Below, piece by piece: positions 15,451 through 24,646 of a stretch of DNA of 36,524 nt. Source of the stretch: an uncultured Anaerolineae bacterium (lineage in GTDB: Bacteria; Chloroflexota; Anaerolineae; J036; Brachytrichaceae); assembly GCA_937959265.1 (NCBI GenBank), contig CALGMA010000014.1:1-36524 (forward strand), given 5' to 3'. The notes beneath the pieces were generated by a model that did not search any database, was not told the origin of the DNA, and worked only from the letters and a program-made list of their open reading frames with translations. Position 1 is the first letter of the stretch. Each line of letters begins with the position of its first letter. The position numbers and the translations under genes were made by a program.

Positions 15451-16713
15451 ATGTCTATTGAGCGCAGGCGAATCCTCATCCTCACCGCCGATGCGGGCTT
15501 CGGCCATCGTAGCGCGGCCAATGCGATCGCCGATGCTTTGCACGAACTCGCCGGTGACCAAGTCCAGGTGGACGTGGTCAATGCGCTCGAACACCCGCGC
15601 GTGCCCCGGCTGCTGCGCGACAGCCAAACCGACTATGACCGGCTGGTCAAGCAAGCGCCGGAGCTCTATCAGCTCGGCTACCTCGCAACCGATCAGCCGA
15701 TTACGAGCCTGATCTTCGAGAGCGCGGTCATCCTGATGCTGTATGAGGCGCTGCGCGACACGCTCAACACCTACGACCCGGAAGCCATCGTCAACACCTG
15801 GCCGCTCTACCAGGCGCCGTTGAACGCCCTGTTCCGGCTGAACGGCCGCAGCGCCGCGCTGATCACTGTCGTCACCGATTTGGTCAGCGTGCACCGCGTG
15901 TGGTTCAACAACGTGAGCGACCGGATCGTGGTGCCGACACAGGAAGCGTATGACCTGGCCGTGAAGTCCGGCGTGCGCGAAGACAAAATCCGCTTGATCG
16001 GCATCCCGGTCAGCCCGGCGCTGAGCAAGGATGAAGGCCCGAAGGACGCGCTGCGCGCCCAACTCGGCTGGCGTCCCGATCTCACGACGATCCTTGCCAT
16101 TGGCAGCGCGCGCGTGCCGAGGCTGAGCGAGATGTTGCGTGGGCTGAACCATTCCGGTCTGCCGATCCAACTCGTCATCAGCGCTGGCGGCGACGACGAA
16201 CTGGATCGCGCGCTGCGCACGACCGAGTGGCACGTGCCGGCGCACCTCTACCGCTTTGTGGACCAGATGCCCACCTTCATGCATGCCGCCGACGCAATCA
16301 TCTGCAAGGCTGGCGGATTGATCACGACCGAGTCGCTCGCCTGCGGCCTGCCCATGATCTTCATCGAGGTGCTGCCCGGCCAGGAAGAGGGCAACGCTCG
16401 CTATGTGATCGAAGGCGGAGCCGGCGTCACAGCAGAATCGCCACTGGACGTTCTCGAACATGTCTGCCATTGGCTACAAGCGGAGGGCAGGGAACTGGCC
16501 GCGTTCGCAGCACAAGCACGCCAGCTCGGCAATCCCAGAGCAGCCTATGACGTGGCGCAGATGGCGCTCACGGCTGCCGAGCTCAGCGTACGCTGGCGTG
16601 AAGAGGGACTGCCCGACCCCAACACGATGTCGCCACAGGAGCTGCGCACGATGCTGAAGCAATTCGGCGTCGCCTCACGTGGCGAAGCTGGCGCCAGCGG
16701 CCGCTACGAGTAG
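15451..16713 (+). CDS. GT28-family glycosyltransferase, MGDG-synthase-like
   Basis: The 420-residue protein matches the MGDG synthase/diglucosyl-diacylglycerol synthase type. The N-terminal domain has ILILTADAGFGHRSAANAI (family pattern SxxxGHG/R near the start) and the C-terminal nucleotide-sugar domain has DAIICKAGGLITTESLACG, the donor-binding motif, followed by LPGQEEGNARYV. These enzymes move a sugar from a UDP-sugar to diacylglycerol at the inner membrane face. The Gly-rich loop usual at the start of the C-terminal domain reads ILAIGSARVPRLSEM, which is less glycine-rich than normal. The start fits a leaderless mRNA. It is followed after 92 bp by the Tricorn gene, which has its own -10. 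Confidence 0.85.
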   Translation: MSIERRRILILTADAGFGHRSAANAIADALHELAGDQVQVDVVNALEHPRVPRLLRDSQTDYDRLVKQAPELYQLGYLATDQPITSLIFESAVILMLYEALRDTLNTYDPEAIVNTWPLYQAPLNALFRLNGRSAALITVVTDLVSVHRVWFNNVSDRIVVPTQEAYDLAVKSGVREDKIRLIGIPVSPALSKDEGPKDALRAQLGWRPDLTTILAIGSARVPRLSEMLRGLNHSGLPIQLVISAGGDDELDRALRTTEWHVPAHLYRFVDQMPTFMHAADAIICKAGGLITTESLACGLPMIFIEVLPGQEEGNARYVIEGGAGVTAESPLDVLEHVCHWLQAEGRELAAFAAQARQLGNPRAAYDVAQMALTAAELSVRWREEGLPDPNTMSPQELRTMLKQFGVASRGEAGASGRYE

Positions 16714-16789
16714 AACGTGAAGCGCACAGGGTAAGACGCCAAACACGATACCGAGATGCGCAGTATTTCCTGCTGCCTCATCCTCGCCT

Positions 16790-16795
16790 TAAAAT
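16790..16795 (+). promoter_or_regulatory. -10-like hexamer before the Tricorn gene
   Basis: TAAAAT ends 10 nt before the ATG at 16806. No Shine-Dalgarno sequence is seen in the gap. Confidence 0.45.
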
Positions 16796-16805
16796 AGCGC
16801 CCACC

Positions 16806-19800
16806 ATGGCGCCCGGCTACTATCGCTGCCCTACCATCTTTCGAGACATTGTTGCATTCGTATGCGAAGACGATTTGTGGGTCGTCCCGGTAGCGGGTGG
16901 CATCCCACGCCGGCTCACCGCTGCGCCGGATGAAGAGTCGTCGCCCCGCTTTTCGCCCGATGGCCAATGGTTGGCCTTCACCGGCCAAGACGAAGGCGGC
17001 AGAGAGGTCTACGTCATGCCGGCGCTGGGCGGCGCGCCGCAACGCCTGACCTATCTCGGCGGCGATTGCGACGTGATCGGCTGGACGCGCGATGGGCGGG
17101 TGATCTTCGCCAGCGCCGCCAACCAGCCCTTCGACAGCATCACTTTCCTCTACACCGTCGCTCTGGACGATCCAGCGCGGCCACAGCGCATCCCATGCGG
17201 GCCAGCGCGCATGATCGCCTATGGGCCGCGTGGCGGTGCAGTGATCGGCCGCAATACCGGCGATCCTGCACGCTGGAAGCGCTATCGCGGCGGCATGGCC
17301 GGGCGCTTGTGGATTGACCTGCGCGGCAACGGCGAATGGAAGCCGCTGATTGAGCTGGATAGCAACCTCGCGTCGCCAATGTGGTTGGACGACAACCGCA
17401 TCTACTTCATCAGCGACCACGAAGGCATCGGCAACCTGTATTCTTGCACACCAAACGGCAAGCAACTGCGCCGGCACACGGCGCACCGCGACTTCTACGT
17501 GCGCAATGCCACCAGCGACGGCCAACGCATCGTCTACCATGCCGGCGCCGACCTCTATGTCTTCGATCCGGCGACCGGCTGCTCAAAGCTTATCCCCATC
17601 GAGTGGCGGTCGCCCCAAACCCAGCGGCAGCGCAAGTTCTCCTATGCCGGCGTCAGCCTGGACGGCTTCGCCATCAGCCCCAAGGGCGACAAGCTGGCCA
17701 TCACCACGCGCGGCAAACTCTACACCTTCTACAACTATGAGGGCGCGGTGACGCAACACGGCGCGCCCGACGGCGTGCGCTATCGTCTGCCGGTCTGGAC
17801 GAGCGATGAGACTGTGCTCGCCATCACCGACGAGGGCGGTGAGGAGACTTGGCAAAGCTTCGCCTTTCAAGACAGCGCGCCGAGCGAGCGCGCACCGCTG
17901 ATGGACACCGGCCGCATCACCGCTATCAAAGTCAACCCGGTGAAGGGCCAGCTCGCGTTCACCAACCACCGCTACGAGCTGATCATGTACGACCACGAAA
18001 GTGAGACGCTCACCGTCGTGGACCGCGGCGTGAGCAAGCCGATCCAGGGCTTCGACTGGTCGCCCGACGGCGAGTGGCTGGCTTATGACTGTTCGATCTC
18101 TCTACGCCGAACAGCGATCAAGCTGTGGCATGGCGCAACAAACCAGATCACTCAGATCACCGATCCGGTGCTGGCCGATGTCCAACCGGTCTTCGATCCC
18201 ACCGGCAAATACCTTTTCTTCCTCTCCTCGCGCATCTTCTCTCCGGTGTACGACAACTTGCAATTCGAGCTGAGCTTCCCGCGTGGCATGATTCCGTGCC
18301 TACTCACGCTACAGAAGGACACGCCATCCCCGTTCGTCCCGCTGCCGCCAAAAGAGCAGGATGAGGACGACGAAGAGGGAGGCCAGGGCAAGGAAGATCC
18401 AAAAGAGAAGCCGTCCGGCGACGACAAGGGCACATCCAGGCAAGAGAACCCAAGGCTGGTGATTGACCTGGACGGCATCCAGAAGCGCGTGCTCGCCTTT
18501 CCAGTGCGCGAAGGTCTGTATCGCAAGATCGCCGGTGCGGGCGACGGCAAGCGCATCTTCTACACCAGCTCTCCCCCGGAGGCGGTTTCTAACAACGCAC
18601 CCGACGACTCGCGCGAGCCATCCTCTCGGCTGAAGTGCTACGATCTGGAGTCGCGCAAGGAAGAAGACATCGCCGAGGGCGTGCGCGATTTCTCCCTGTC
18701 GGCCAATAGACACTGGTTGGTCTATTCGACCGGCGCGCGTCTGCGCGTGATCAAGGTTGGTGCACAACCAGCTAACGACGGCCCACCTCGCAAGACGGGA
18801 TGGATTGACTTGGGGCGCGTCAACGTCAGCATCAATCCTGCTGCAGAATGGCGGCAGATGTTCCGCGAAGCGTGGCGGTTGCAACGCGACCAATTCTGGA
18901 CGCCAGATATGTCGCAGGTGGACTGGAAGGCCGTCTACGACACCTACCTGCCGCTGGTCGAGCGAGTGAGCAGCCGCAGCGAATTTAGCGATCTCATGTG
19001 GGAGATGCAGGGCGAACTGGGTACATCGCACTGCTACGAATACGGGGGCGACTATCGCCACAACCCGCGTTCGGTCTCGCTGGGCCGGTTGGGCGCCGAA
19101 TTCGCGTGGGACGAAGCCAAGGGCATCTGGCGCATCGTGCGCGTCGCGCAAGGGGACACATGGTTTCCGAGGGACGACTCACCGTTGAACGCGCCCGGCG
19201 CGGACGTACGTCCAGGCGATCACCTTTTAGCCATCAACGGCGTCAAGCTCACGCGGGATGTTTCGCCGCACATGCTGCTGGTCAATCAGGCCGGTGTGGA
19301 CGTGGCGCTGACGGTGAGCCGACAGAACCAAGAGCCGGGCACCACATCACAGCCTTCTTCCGACTCCCTTCCTCCAAGTTCCAGAATCGTCATCGTCAAA
19401 ACGCTCCACGTGGATCGACACGCCTGGTATCGCGACTGGGTGGAACGCAACCGTCGGCGCGTATACGAGGCGACCGATGGGCGCGCCGGTTACGTGCACA
19501 TCCCCGACATGATGCCGCGCGGTTTTGCCGAATTTCATCGCGGCTTCCTGGCCGAGCTGGAGCACGACGCGCTGATCGTGGACGTGCGCTACAACGGCGG
19601 CGGGCATGTTTCGCAGCTCCTGTTGGAGAAACTGGCCCGCAAACGCATTGGCTACGACGTCGCGCGGTGGGCGCAGATGCCTATCCCCTACCCCGAAGAA
19701 TCGTTACTCGGTCCGCTAGTCGCCATCGCCAATGAGTATACCGGCAGCGATGGCGACGTGTTTGCGCACGGCTTCAAGGCGTTGAAGCTGGGGCCGTTGA

Positions 19801-20099
19801 TCGGCATGCGTACCTGGGGCGGTGTGATCGGTATCTCACCACAACACACGCTGACCGACGGCACGATCACCACACAGCCGGAGTTCGCCCTGTGGTTCCA
19901 CGATGTGGACTGGCGGCTGGAGAACTACGGCGCCGAGCCGGACATCATGGTGGACAACACACCACAGGATTGGGCGAACGGTCGCGATGCACAACTCGAA
20001 CGCGCCATCCTCGAGATCCGACGCTTGCTGGAGGCCAGACCACTGCGTTTGCCCTCGTTCGACGCACGGCCAAGCCGAGCCGCGCCCCGGCTTCGTTAG
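16806..20099 (+). CDS. Tricorn-type protease (S41 family)
   Basis: The 1097-residue protein has the full Tricorn layout: N-terminal beta-propellers (about 1-660, with SPRFSPDGQWLAFTG-type blades), a helical core (about 670-760), a PDZ domain (about 765-850) and the S41 protease domain. The catalytic set is present: Ser741-His742 in GTSHCYEYGG, nucleophile Ser981 in YTGSDGDVF, and Glu1039 in ENYGAEPD. Ser981 and Glu1039 keep the spacing of the archaeal enzyme. VRYNGGGH and RTWGGVIG complete the fold. No signal peptide is visible, so it probably acts in the cytoplasm, cutting peptides downstream of the main proteases. An acidic, Lys-rich linker (about 515-555) joins the propellers, and a Ser/Pro-rich insertion (TTSQPSSDSLPPSS) lies in the PDZ region. 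Confidence 0.95.
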   Translation: MAPGYYRCPTIFRDIVAFVCEDDLWVVPVAGGIPRRLTAAPDEESSPRFSPDGQWLAFTGQDEGGREVYVMPALGGAPQRLTYLGGDCDVIGWTRDGRVIFASAANQPFDSITFLYTVALDDPARPQRIPCGPARMIAYGPRGGAVIGRNTGDPARWKRYRGGMAGRLWIDLRGNGEWKPLIELDSNLASPMWLDDNRIYFISDHEGIGNLYSCTPNGKQLRRHTAHRDFYVRNATSDGQRIVYHAGADLYVFDPATGCSKLIPIEWRSPQTQRQRKFSYAGVSLDGFAISPKGDKLAITTRGKLYTFYNYEGAVTQHGAPDGVRYRLPVWTSDETVLAITDEGGEETWQSFAFQDSAPSERAPLMDTGRITAIKVNPVKGQLAFTNHRYELIMYDHESETLTVVDRGVSKPIQGFDWSPDGEWLAYDCSISLRRTAIKLWHGATNQITQITDPVLADVQPVFDPTGKYLFFLSSRIFSPVYDNLQFELSFPRGMIPCLLTLQKDTPSPFVPLPPKEQDEDDEEGGQGKEDPKEKPSGDDKGTSRQENPRLVIDLDGIQKRVLAFPVREGLYRKIAGAGDGKRIFYTSSPPEAVSNNAPDDSREPSSRLKCYDLESRKEEDIAEGVRDFSLSANRHWLVYSTGARLRVIKVGAQPANDGPPRKTGWIDLGRVNVSINPAAEWRQMFREAWRLQRDQFWTPDMSQVDWKAVYDTYLPLVERVSSRSEFSDLMWEMQGELGTSHCYEYGGDYRHNPRSVSLGRLGAEFAWDEAKGIWRIVRVAQGDTWFPRDDSPLNAPGADVRPGDHLLAINGVKLTRDVSPHMLLVNQAGVDVALTVSRQNQEPGTTSQPSSDSLPPSSRIVIVKTLHVDRHAWYRDWVERNRRRVYEATDGRAGYVHIPDMMPRGFAEFHRGFLAELEHDALIVDVRYNGGGHVSQLLLEKLARKRIGYDVARWAQMPIPYPEESLLGPLVAIANEYTGSDGDVFAHGFKALKLGPLIGMRTWGGVIGISPQHTLTDGTITTQPEFALWFHDVDWRLENYGAEPDIMVDNTPQDWANGRDAQLERAILEIRRLLEARPLRLPSFDARPSRAAPRLR

Positions 20100-20206
20100 A
20101 GAATATCGCCCGAGGGATCCCAGATTTCGAACATGCTATTCCTGCGGGCGCACGCATCCGGCCAGGGTCTGACAGACCAGCCGGCAGTTTCCACCGACAG
20201 CGAGTC

Positions 20207-20644
20207 TTAACGAATCGTCACCGGCGTGCCTACGCTCGCCCAGCGATACAGCCACGCGGCTTCAGACGTGGGCATCACGATGCAGCCGAGCGAATTGGCG
20301 GCCAATCTACCGTTTGATTGAATCGAGTAGCCATGAAAGCCATTCTGGATGCGGCCGACGTAGTAAATTCCCATCCAGTATGGCAGCTTCCACCCCAACA
20401 CCGACGACTTGGCCATCGGAACCTTGTTCTGGATGCGGAAGTTGCCGCGCTTGGCGCCGCGCACGTTGGCACGGGTGGTGAAGACAACGGCGTTGCCCTC
20501 GTAGGCATAGACGCGCTGTTCGCGCAGTACGACCACGATGCGCTTGCGGCCGGCAGCGGCGGCAGGAGAAGGCAGCACGGCAACGACGGGCAATACCACG
20601 AGCAGGGCCACGAGGAGGCGGGAGAGTCGCTTGACGAGAAGCAT
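20207..20644 (-). CDS. L,D-transpeptidase (YkuD) with altered catalytic motif
   Basis: The 145-residue protein has a signal peptide (KRLSRLLVALLVVLPVVAV then PAAA) and a YkuD domain. The upstream His is in FHGYS (His104) and the catalytic Cys in NSLGCIVMP (Cys121). The usual SHGC[IV]R is SLGCIV here, so both the second His and the Arg are replaced. These enzymes cross-link peptidoglycan or attach proteins to it outside the membrane. AAGGA lies 9 nt before the ATG. It may still be active, since the Cys and the first His remain. It faces the Tricorn gene, with 107 bp between that show no clear terminator. Confidence 0.82.
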   Translation of the reverse strand: MLLVKRLSRLLVALLVVLPVVAVLPSPAAAAGRKRIVVVLREQRVYAYEGNAVVFTTRANVRGAKRGNFRIQNKVPMAKSSVLGWKLPYWMGIYYVGRIQNGFHGYSIQSNGRLAANSLGCIVMPTSEAAWLYRWASVGTPVTIR

Positions 20645-20738
20645 GGCGAATCCTTCGATTGCGCGCCGTTATAGCGCAACGGCGAAAAGGCGCAACCGTG
20701 CAGCGGCACGCTCTATTCATCCTCTTATCCTGCCCCTC

Positions 20739-20744
20739 TATCAT
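20739..20744 (+). promoter_or_regulatory. -10-like hexamer before the response regulator
   Basis: TATCAT ends 10 nt before the ATG at 20755; no Shine-Dalgarno sequence follows. Confidence 0.45.
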
Positions 20745-20754
20745 CTGCCTATCC

Positions 20755-21462
20755 ATGACCGAAGCGTCCCATCACATCCTCGTCGTCGAGGACGACCGTG
20801 CTATCTCGCGCGGCCTGGAATTTGCCCTGAAGCAGGAAGGCTTCGCCGCCACCGTGGTCGAGACCGGCGAGGCGGCACTGGAAGCCGTGCGCAAGCAAAC
20901 TATTCACCTGATCCTGTTGGATGCGCGGTTGCCGGGCATGAGCGGCTTCGACGTCTGCCGGCAACTGCGCGCCGAGGGCAAACGCCAACCCATCCTAATG
21001 GTCACTGCGCGCGACGAGGAGGTGGACAAAGTGCTCGGCCTTGAACTGGGCGCCGACGACTACATCGTCAAGCCGTTCAGCCTGCGCGAGCTGATCTCGC
21101 GCGTGCGCGCTGCCCTGCGCCGGACATACGGCGAGCTGGCCACCAACGACGCAGACGCCCCGGAAATCATCTTCGGCAACATCAAGGTGGACATGGCGCG
21201 TCTGGTCGTCGAACGCGATGGCAAGACCATCCCCCTTACGCCGACCGAATTCAAGCTGCTGCGCCATCTGATCACCCACCCGCGCCGGCCGTTCAGCCGC
21301 AGCGCACTGATCGAAGCGGTGTGGGGTTACAGCAGCGGCATCGGCGACGACCGCACCGTGGACGTGCACATTCGCCACCTGCGCGAGAAGCTCGAGGACA
21401 ACCCCGCTCAGCCGCGCTGGCTGGTAACGATGCGCGGCGTCGGCTACAAGTTCGAGCCGTAA
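20755..21462 (+). CDS. OmpR/PhoB-family response regulator
   Basis: The 235-residue protein has a receiver domain (1-120) with acidic pocket VVEDD, phosphoacceptor Asp56 in LILLDARLPGMSG, Thr84 and Lys106 in DYIVKPFS, then a winged-helix DNA-binding domain (about 137-235) with LTPTEFKLLRHL and RTVDVHIRHLREKLE. Start 20755 is chosen over the in-frame ATG at 20659 because the latter precedes the -10 and lacks homology. The kinase partner is probably the gene at 23018, with the PDZ gene between them. Direct repeats just downstream at 21516-21599 may be its binding sites. Confidence 0.95.
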   Translation: MTEASHHILVVEDDRAISRGLEFALKQEGFAATVVETGEAALEAVRKQTIHLILLDARLPGMSGFDVCRQLRAEGKRQPILMVTARDEEVDKVLGLELGADDYIVKPFSLRELISRVRAALRRTYGELATNDADAPEIIFGNIKVDMARLVVERDGKTIPLTPTEFKLLRHLITHPRRPFSRSALIEAVWGYSSGIGDDRTVDVHIRHLREKLEDNPAQPRWLVTMRGVGYKFEP

Positions 21463-21515
21463 ATCCCGTCCGGCGCGCTCCCCTCTCCGGCAGGAATGAG
21501 GAGTAGAAATCGGCC

Positions 21516-21599
21516 CGTTGCAAAACCTTAGCCAAACACGCGCTTGTGCCATTGGTGCTGGCCACCCGGCAAACGTTGCCAAACCTTAACCGAATGCGC
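21516..21599 (+). promoter_or_regulatory. Pair of 26-bp direct repeats upstream of the PDZ gene
   Basis: Copies at 21516-21541 and 21574-21599 match at 21 of 26 positions around the core AAACCTTA. Their period is 58 bp. The second copy ends directly before the -35 position of the promoter at 21624, as expected for an OmpR/PhoB-type activator site. Confidence 0.55.
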
Positions 21600-21623
21600 C
21601 GGCGTTCCACAAACATTCCTCCC

Positions 21624-21629
21624 TAGAAT
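21624..21629 (+). promoter_or_regulatory. -10 of the PDZ gene
   Basis: TAGAAT lies 39 nt before the ATG at 21669. No -35 match is seen; the direct repeat occupies that side instead. Confidence 0.5.
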
Positions 21630-21668
21630 CTCGTTTGGAAATCAACTACGAAACAGGAGATGAGCGAT

Positions 21669-22913
21669 ATGACGAAACGCACAATGAAAGTCATGAGCCT
21701 AATCGCTGCTCTGGCCATCGCCCTAGCGGGCGCAGCGACGACATCGAACATCGCAGCAGCCCAAACGCCGGCTGCCGTTGTGGCGCAGGCCGAGGATGAA
21801 AAGGGGGTGCTGATCGTCTCCGTGCAACGCAGCGGCCCGGCGGCAAAAGCCGGCATCCGGCGCGGCGACATCATCCTCAAAGTGAACGACGTTGAGGTGA
21901 ACGATGCGCAGGCGCTGCGCGACGCGCTGGCCAAGTTCAAGCCGGGCGACGAAGCGCAGATCCGCGTCGCCCGCGGTGACCGCGAGCTGACCTTCAGGGT
22001 CACCCTGGGCGAAGCCGATGGCCGCCCCATCCTGGGTGTGACACCTTTCCAGAGTCCACCGCCAGGGGTCGAAGCCATGCCGATCCTGCCCGGCCAAGTG
22101 CCCGGACCACCGCCGCTCGACCCTGAGCAATTGCGCAAGCGCCTGGAGGAACAGCTATCGCGCTTCTCGTCGCAGGTGCGCGTCACCGAGGTGATCACCA
22201 ACGGCCCGGCAGCCCAGGCTGGCCTGCAGCGCGGCGACATCATCATCGCCGTGAACGAGACCCGGCTGGATGCACAGAACCCACTGGCCGACGTGATCGC
22301 CCAGTTCAAGCCCGGCGACGTCGTGACGCTCACCCTCCGCCGCGGCGACGCCGAGAAGACGTTGAAGATGACGCTGGGCGAGAACCCGGAGAAGAAAGGC
22401 GCAGCCTTCCTCGGCATTCGCTACGCGCCGGCCTTCGACGCGATGGGACGCTTCCCGCCCATCCCGCCGCACGGCAACGCACCGATGCCTGAAACCTGGG
22501 CCGCCGTGACGATCAACAACGTCGTGGTCGGCAGCCCGGCGGACAAAGCCGGCCTGAAGCAGGGCGACATGATCCTTGCGGCCAACGACAAGCCGATCAA
22601 GGCACCGCAAGACCTGGCCGAACTGGTGCGCAACAGCAAACCCGGCGATCGCGTTACGCTGAGCGTGCAGCGCCAGGGGGAAGACAAACCGGTCGAGATC
22701 ACCGTAACGCTGGGCGAAAACCCAAATAAGGCCGGCGCCGCCTACATAGGCGTGTCGCTTGGGCAATTCATCCGCTTCGAGCGCATCCTGCCCGGCGGCG
22801 AAGGAAACGGCCCACAAGGGTTCGAGATCATCCCTGGCTTCCGCCTGCCGTTCAACTTCGATGATCTTCCATTGCCGCCGCAAGTCCCGGGGACGATTGG
22901 GCGCGACGCATAG
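21669..22913 (+). CDS. Secreted protein with three PDZ domains
   Basis: The 414-residue protein has a signal peptide (MTKRTMKVMSLIAALAIALAG, cleavage likely near ANIAAAQ-type sequence) and three PDZ domains at about 40-115, 150-240 and 260-350. Each has the GPAAKAGIRRGDII-type carboxylate-binding helix and a following VTL-x-RG-D/E strand. No protease domain is present, unlike HtrA/DegP. A short Pro-rich tail closes it. It is probably periplasmic or surface exposed and may bind misfolded or C-terminal peptides. Start 21669 is preferred over 21660 because AGGAG lies 9 nt before it. Position between the response regulator and the kinase suggests it helps sense envelope state or is a target of that system. 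Confidence 0.85.
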   Translation: MTKRTMKVMSLIAALAIALAGAATTSNIAAAQTPAAVVAQAEDEKGVLIVSVQRSGPAAKAGIRRGDIILKVNDVEVNDAQALRDALAKFKPGDEAQIRVARGDRELTFRVTLGEADGRPILGVTPFQSPPPGVEAMPILPGQVPGPPPLDPEQLRKRLEEQLSRFSSQVRVTEVITNGPAAQAGLQRGDIIIAVNETRLDAQNPLADVIAQFKPGDVVTLTLRRGDAEKTLKMTLGENPEKKGAAFLGIRYAPAFDAMGRFPPIPPHGNAPMPETWAAVTINNVVVGSPADKAGLKQGDMILAANDKPIKAPQDLAELVRNSKPGDRVTLSVQRQGEDKPVEITVTLGENPNKAGAAYIGVSLGQFIRFERILPGGEGNGPQGFEIIPGFRLPFNFDDLPLPPQVPGTIGRDA

Positions 22914-22949
22914 CGCAGGTGTCTTCCCTCGCTCAGCTTATGATTCATC

Positions 22950-22991
22950 CCACGGGCTGCCGCGACATGCGGTGGCCCGTGGAGCCTTTTT
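22950..22991 (+). terminator. Terminator between PDZ gene and kinase gene
   Basis: CCACGGGC (22950-22957) pairs with GCCCGTGG (22975-22982), extended inward by TGCCGC/GCGGTG, and is followed by AGCCTTTTT. No separate promoter is seen before the kinase, so the kinase may depend on partial readthrough. Confidence 0.75.
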
Positions 22992-23017
22992 GATTTGCAC
23001 AGTGGAGGGATAGCCAG

Positions 23018-24646
23018 ATGCGGGCGCTTTCGATTCGCTGGCGGTTAGTGTTAAGCTACGCGCTGCTGGCCGTGCTCACGGTGAGCGTGGTGGGCGCGCT
23101 GGCGCTTGGGCTGATCCGCAGCAACCTGGCGCAGCGCGAGACCGAGCTGCTGACGATGAACGCGCAAGCCGTCGCGCGCCAGGCAGCGCGTTCGATTCAG
23201 CCCGTGTCCAACTTGTATCGCTTGCAACAACTGGCCGACATGGCGGCCTTCCTCGGCAATGTGCAAGTGCGCATCCTGGACGCCGGCGGCAATCTGCTGG
23301 TGGATTCCGGCCCGCGCGGCGCAGCGGATCGCCTGATGTGGATTGCCCCACCCAATCGCCCCGACTTCATCGGCGCCGGTGGGCCATCGCCCTGGATCAT
23401 CGCCGGGTTTTTCTCGCGCAGGATGACCTATCCCGAATTCGAGGCGCGCCTGCTCGAGGCGCTGGGCATGAGCGAAGCGTCGCCGAACGCGCAGATCATG
23501 GTCGTCGAGCGCTTACCCGGCCCCTACGGCGATCAATTCGTCTTCTCCGAGCTGCGCAAACAGGCCGACTCACCGCCGACGCAACCAGCAGCGCCGGCGC
23601 TTGCCGACGCGATGCGCGCGCAGGTACGTGTGCCGGTCGAGCTGGGCAGCGCAATCATCGGCTACGTCGAGCTGAGCAGCGCTTCGGCGCTCAACGCGGC
23701 AACGCTGCAAACGGCGCAACGCGCTTTCATGCTCGCTGCGCTGGGCGCAACGCTGCTGGCCGTGCTGGCCGGCCTATGGGTCAGTCGCGGCTTATCGGCG
23801 CCGCTGCTCGACCTGACCGCGGCCGCCACGCGCATGGCGCAAGGCGACCTATCGGCCCGCGCGCCGATGCGCGCCAAGGGCCGGCCGCGCGATGAGATCG
23901 AACAACTGGCCGGCCGCTTCAACGACATGGCGACCAAGCTGGAATCCAGCTTCCAGGCGCTCTCGGCGGAACGCGACGCCCTGCGTCGCTTCATCGCGGA
24001 TGCGTCGCATGAGCTGCGCACGCCGATCACCGCGCTGAAGATGGCCAACGAGCTGCTACAAGGCCCGGCCGGCGACGACCCGACCATCCGCGCGGAGTTT
24101 CTGACGCAAAATGCGACGCAGCTCGCCCGCCTAGAGTGGATCACGCACAACCTGCTCGATCTGTCCCGCCTGGACGCCGGCATCGCCCAACTTGAGCTTG
24201 CCGAGCACGACGTCGCGGAGTTGCTCGCGTCGGCTGCTCGGCCGTTCGCGCAGGCGGCTGAACAGAAAGGGATCCGCCTCGTCGTGCATTCCACGCCGCT
24301 CGTCGTCCGCTGCGATCGCGCGCGCATCGAGATCGCCCTGTCGAATTTGATTGAGAACGCGCTCAAGTTCACGCCGGCCGGCGGGCGCGTGGAGGTATGC
24401 GCGGAGGCCGAGGGCGGCCACGCGCGCTTGCTGGTGCGCGACACCGGCATCGGCGTCGCGCCCGAGGACCGGCCACATGTCTTCGAGCGCTTCTATCGCG
24501 GCAAGAATCATCGCGCCGATGGCAGCGGCCTTGGCTTGGCCATCGTCAAGAGCATCGCCCAGGCGCACGGCGGCGCGGCGTTCGTCGAGAGCAAGCCCGG
24601 CGCGGGCAGCACATTCGGCATCGCGCTGCCGATGACTGCCAGGTAG
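23018..24646 (+). CDS. Sensor histidine kinase
   Basis: The 542-residue protein has a first membrane span (about 10-35), an extracytoplasmic sensor region (about 36-235), a second span (about 236-258), a HAMP domain (LSAPLLDLTAAATRMAQGD, about 260-315), HisKA with phosphoacceptor His331 in DASHELRTP, and a HATPase domain with NLIENALKF (N box), DTGIGVAPED (G1), FERFYRG (F box) and GSGLGLAIVK (G2). It is the likely partner of the response regulator at 20755. The sensor region is Pro/Ala-rich and has no domain I recognise. GGAGGG lies upstream of the ATG. Confidence 0.95.
   Translation: MRALSIRWRLVLSYALLAVLTVSVVGALALGLIRSNLAQRETELLTMNAQAVARQAARSIQPVSNLYRLQQLADMAAFLGNVQVRILDAGGNLLVDSGPRGAADRLMWIAPPNRPDFIGAGGPSPWIIAGFFSRRMTYPEFEARLLEALGMSEASPNAQIMVVERLPGPYGDQFVFSELRKQADSPPTQPAAPALADAMRAQVRVPVELGSAIIGYVELSSASALNAATLQTAQRAFMLAALGATLLAVLAGLWVSRGLSAPLLDLTAAATRMAQGDLSARAPMRAKGRPRDEIEQLAGRFNDMATKLESSFQALSAERDALRRFIADASHELRTPITALKMANELLQGPAGDDPTIRAEFLTQNATQLARLEWITHNLLDLSRLDAGIAQLELAEHDVAELLASAARPFAQAAEQKGIRLVVHSTPLVVRCDRARIEIALSNLIENALKFTPAGGRVEVCAEAEGGHARLLVRDTGIGVAPEDRPHVFERFYRGKNHRADGSGLGLAIVKSIAQAHGGAAFVESKPGAGSTFGIALPMTAR

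Noticed and set aside
15403..16470. Extension of the unknown minus-strand gene upstream to 16470
   Set aside because: That part is antisense to the glycosyltransferase; the -10-like site and the MAFKIK start at 15402 explain the gene better.
20164..20176. Small palindrome GGTCTGACAGACC between the Tricorn and L,D-transpeptidase genes
   Set aside because: Too short for a terminator, no T-run, and no promoter beside it.
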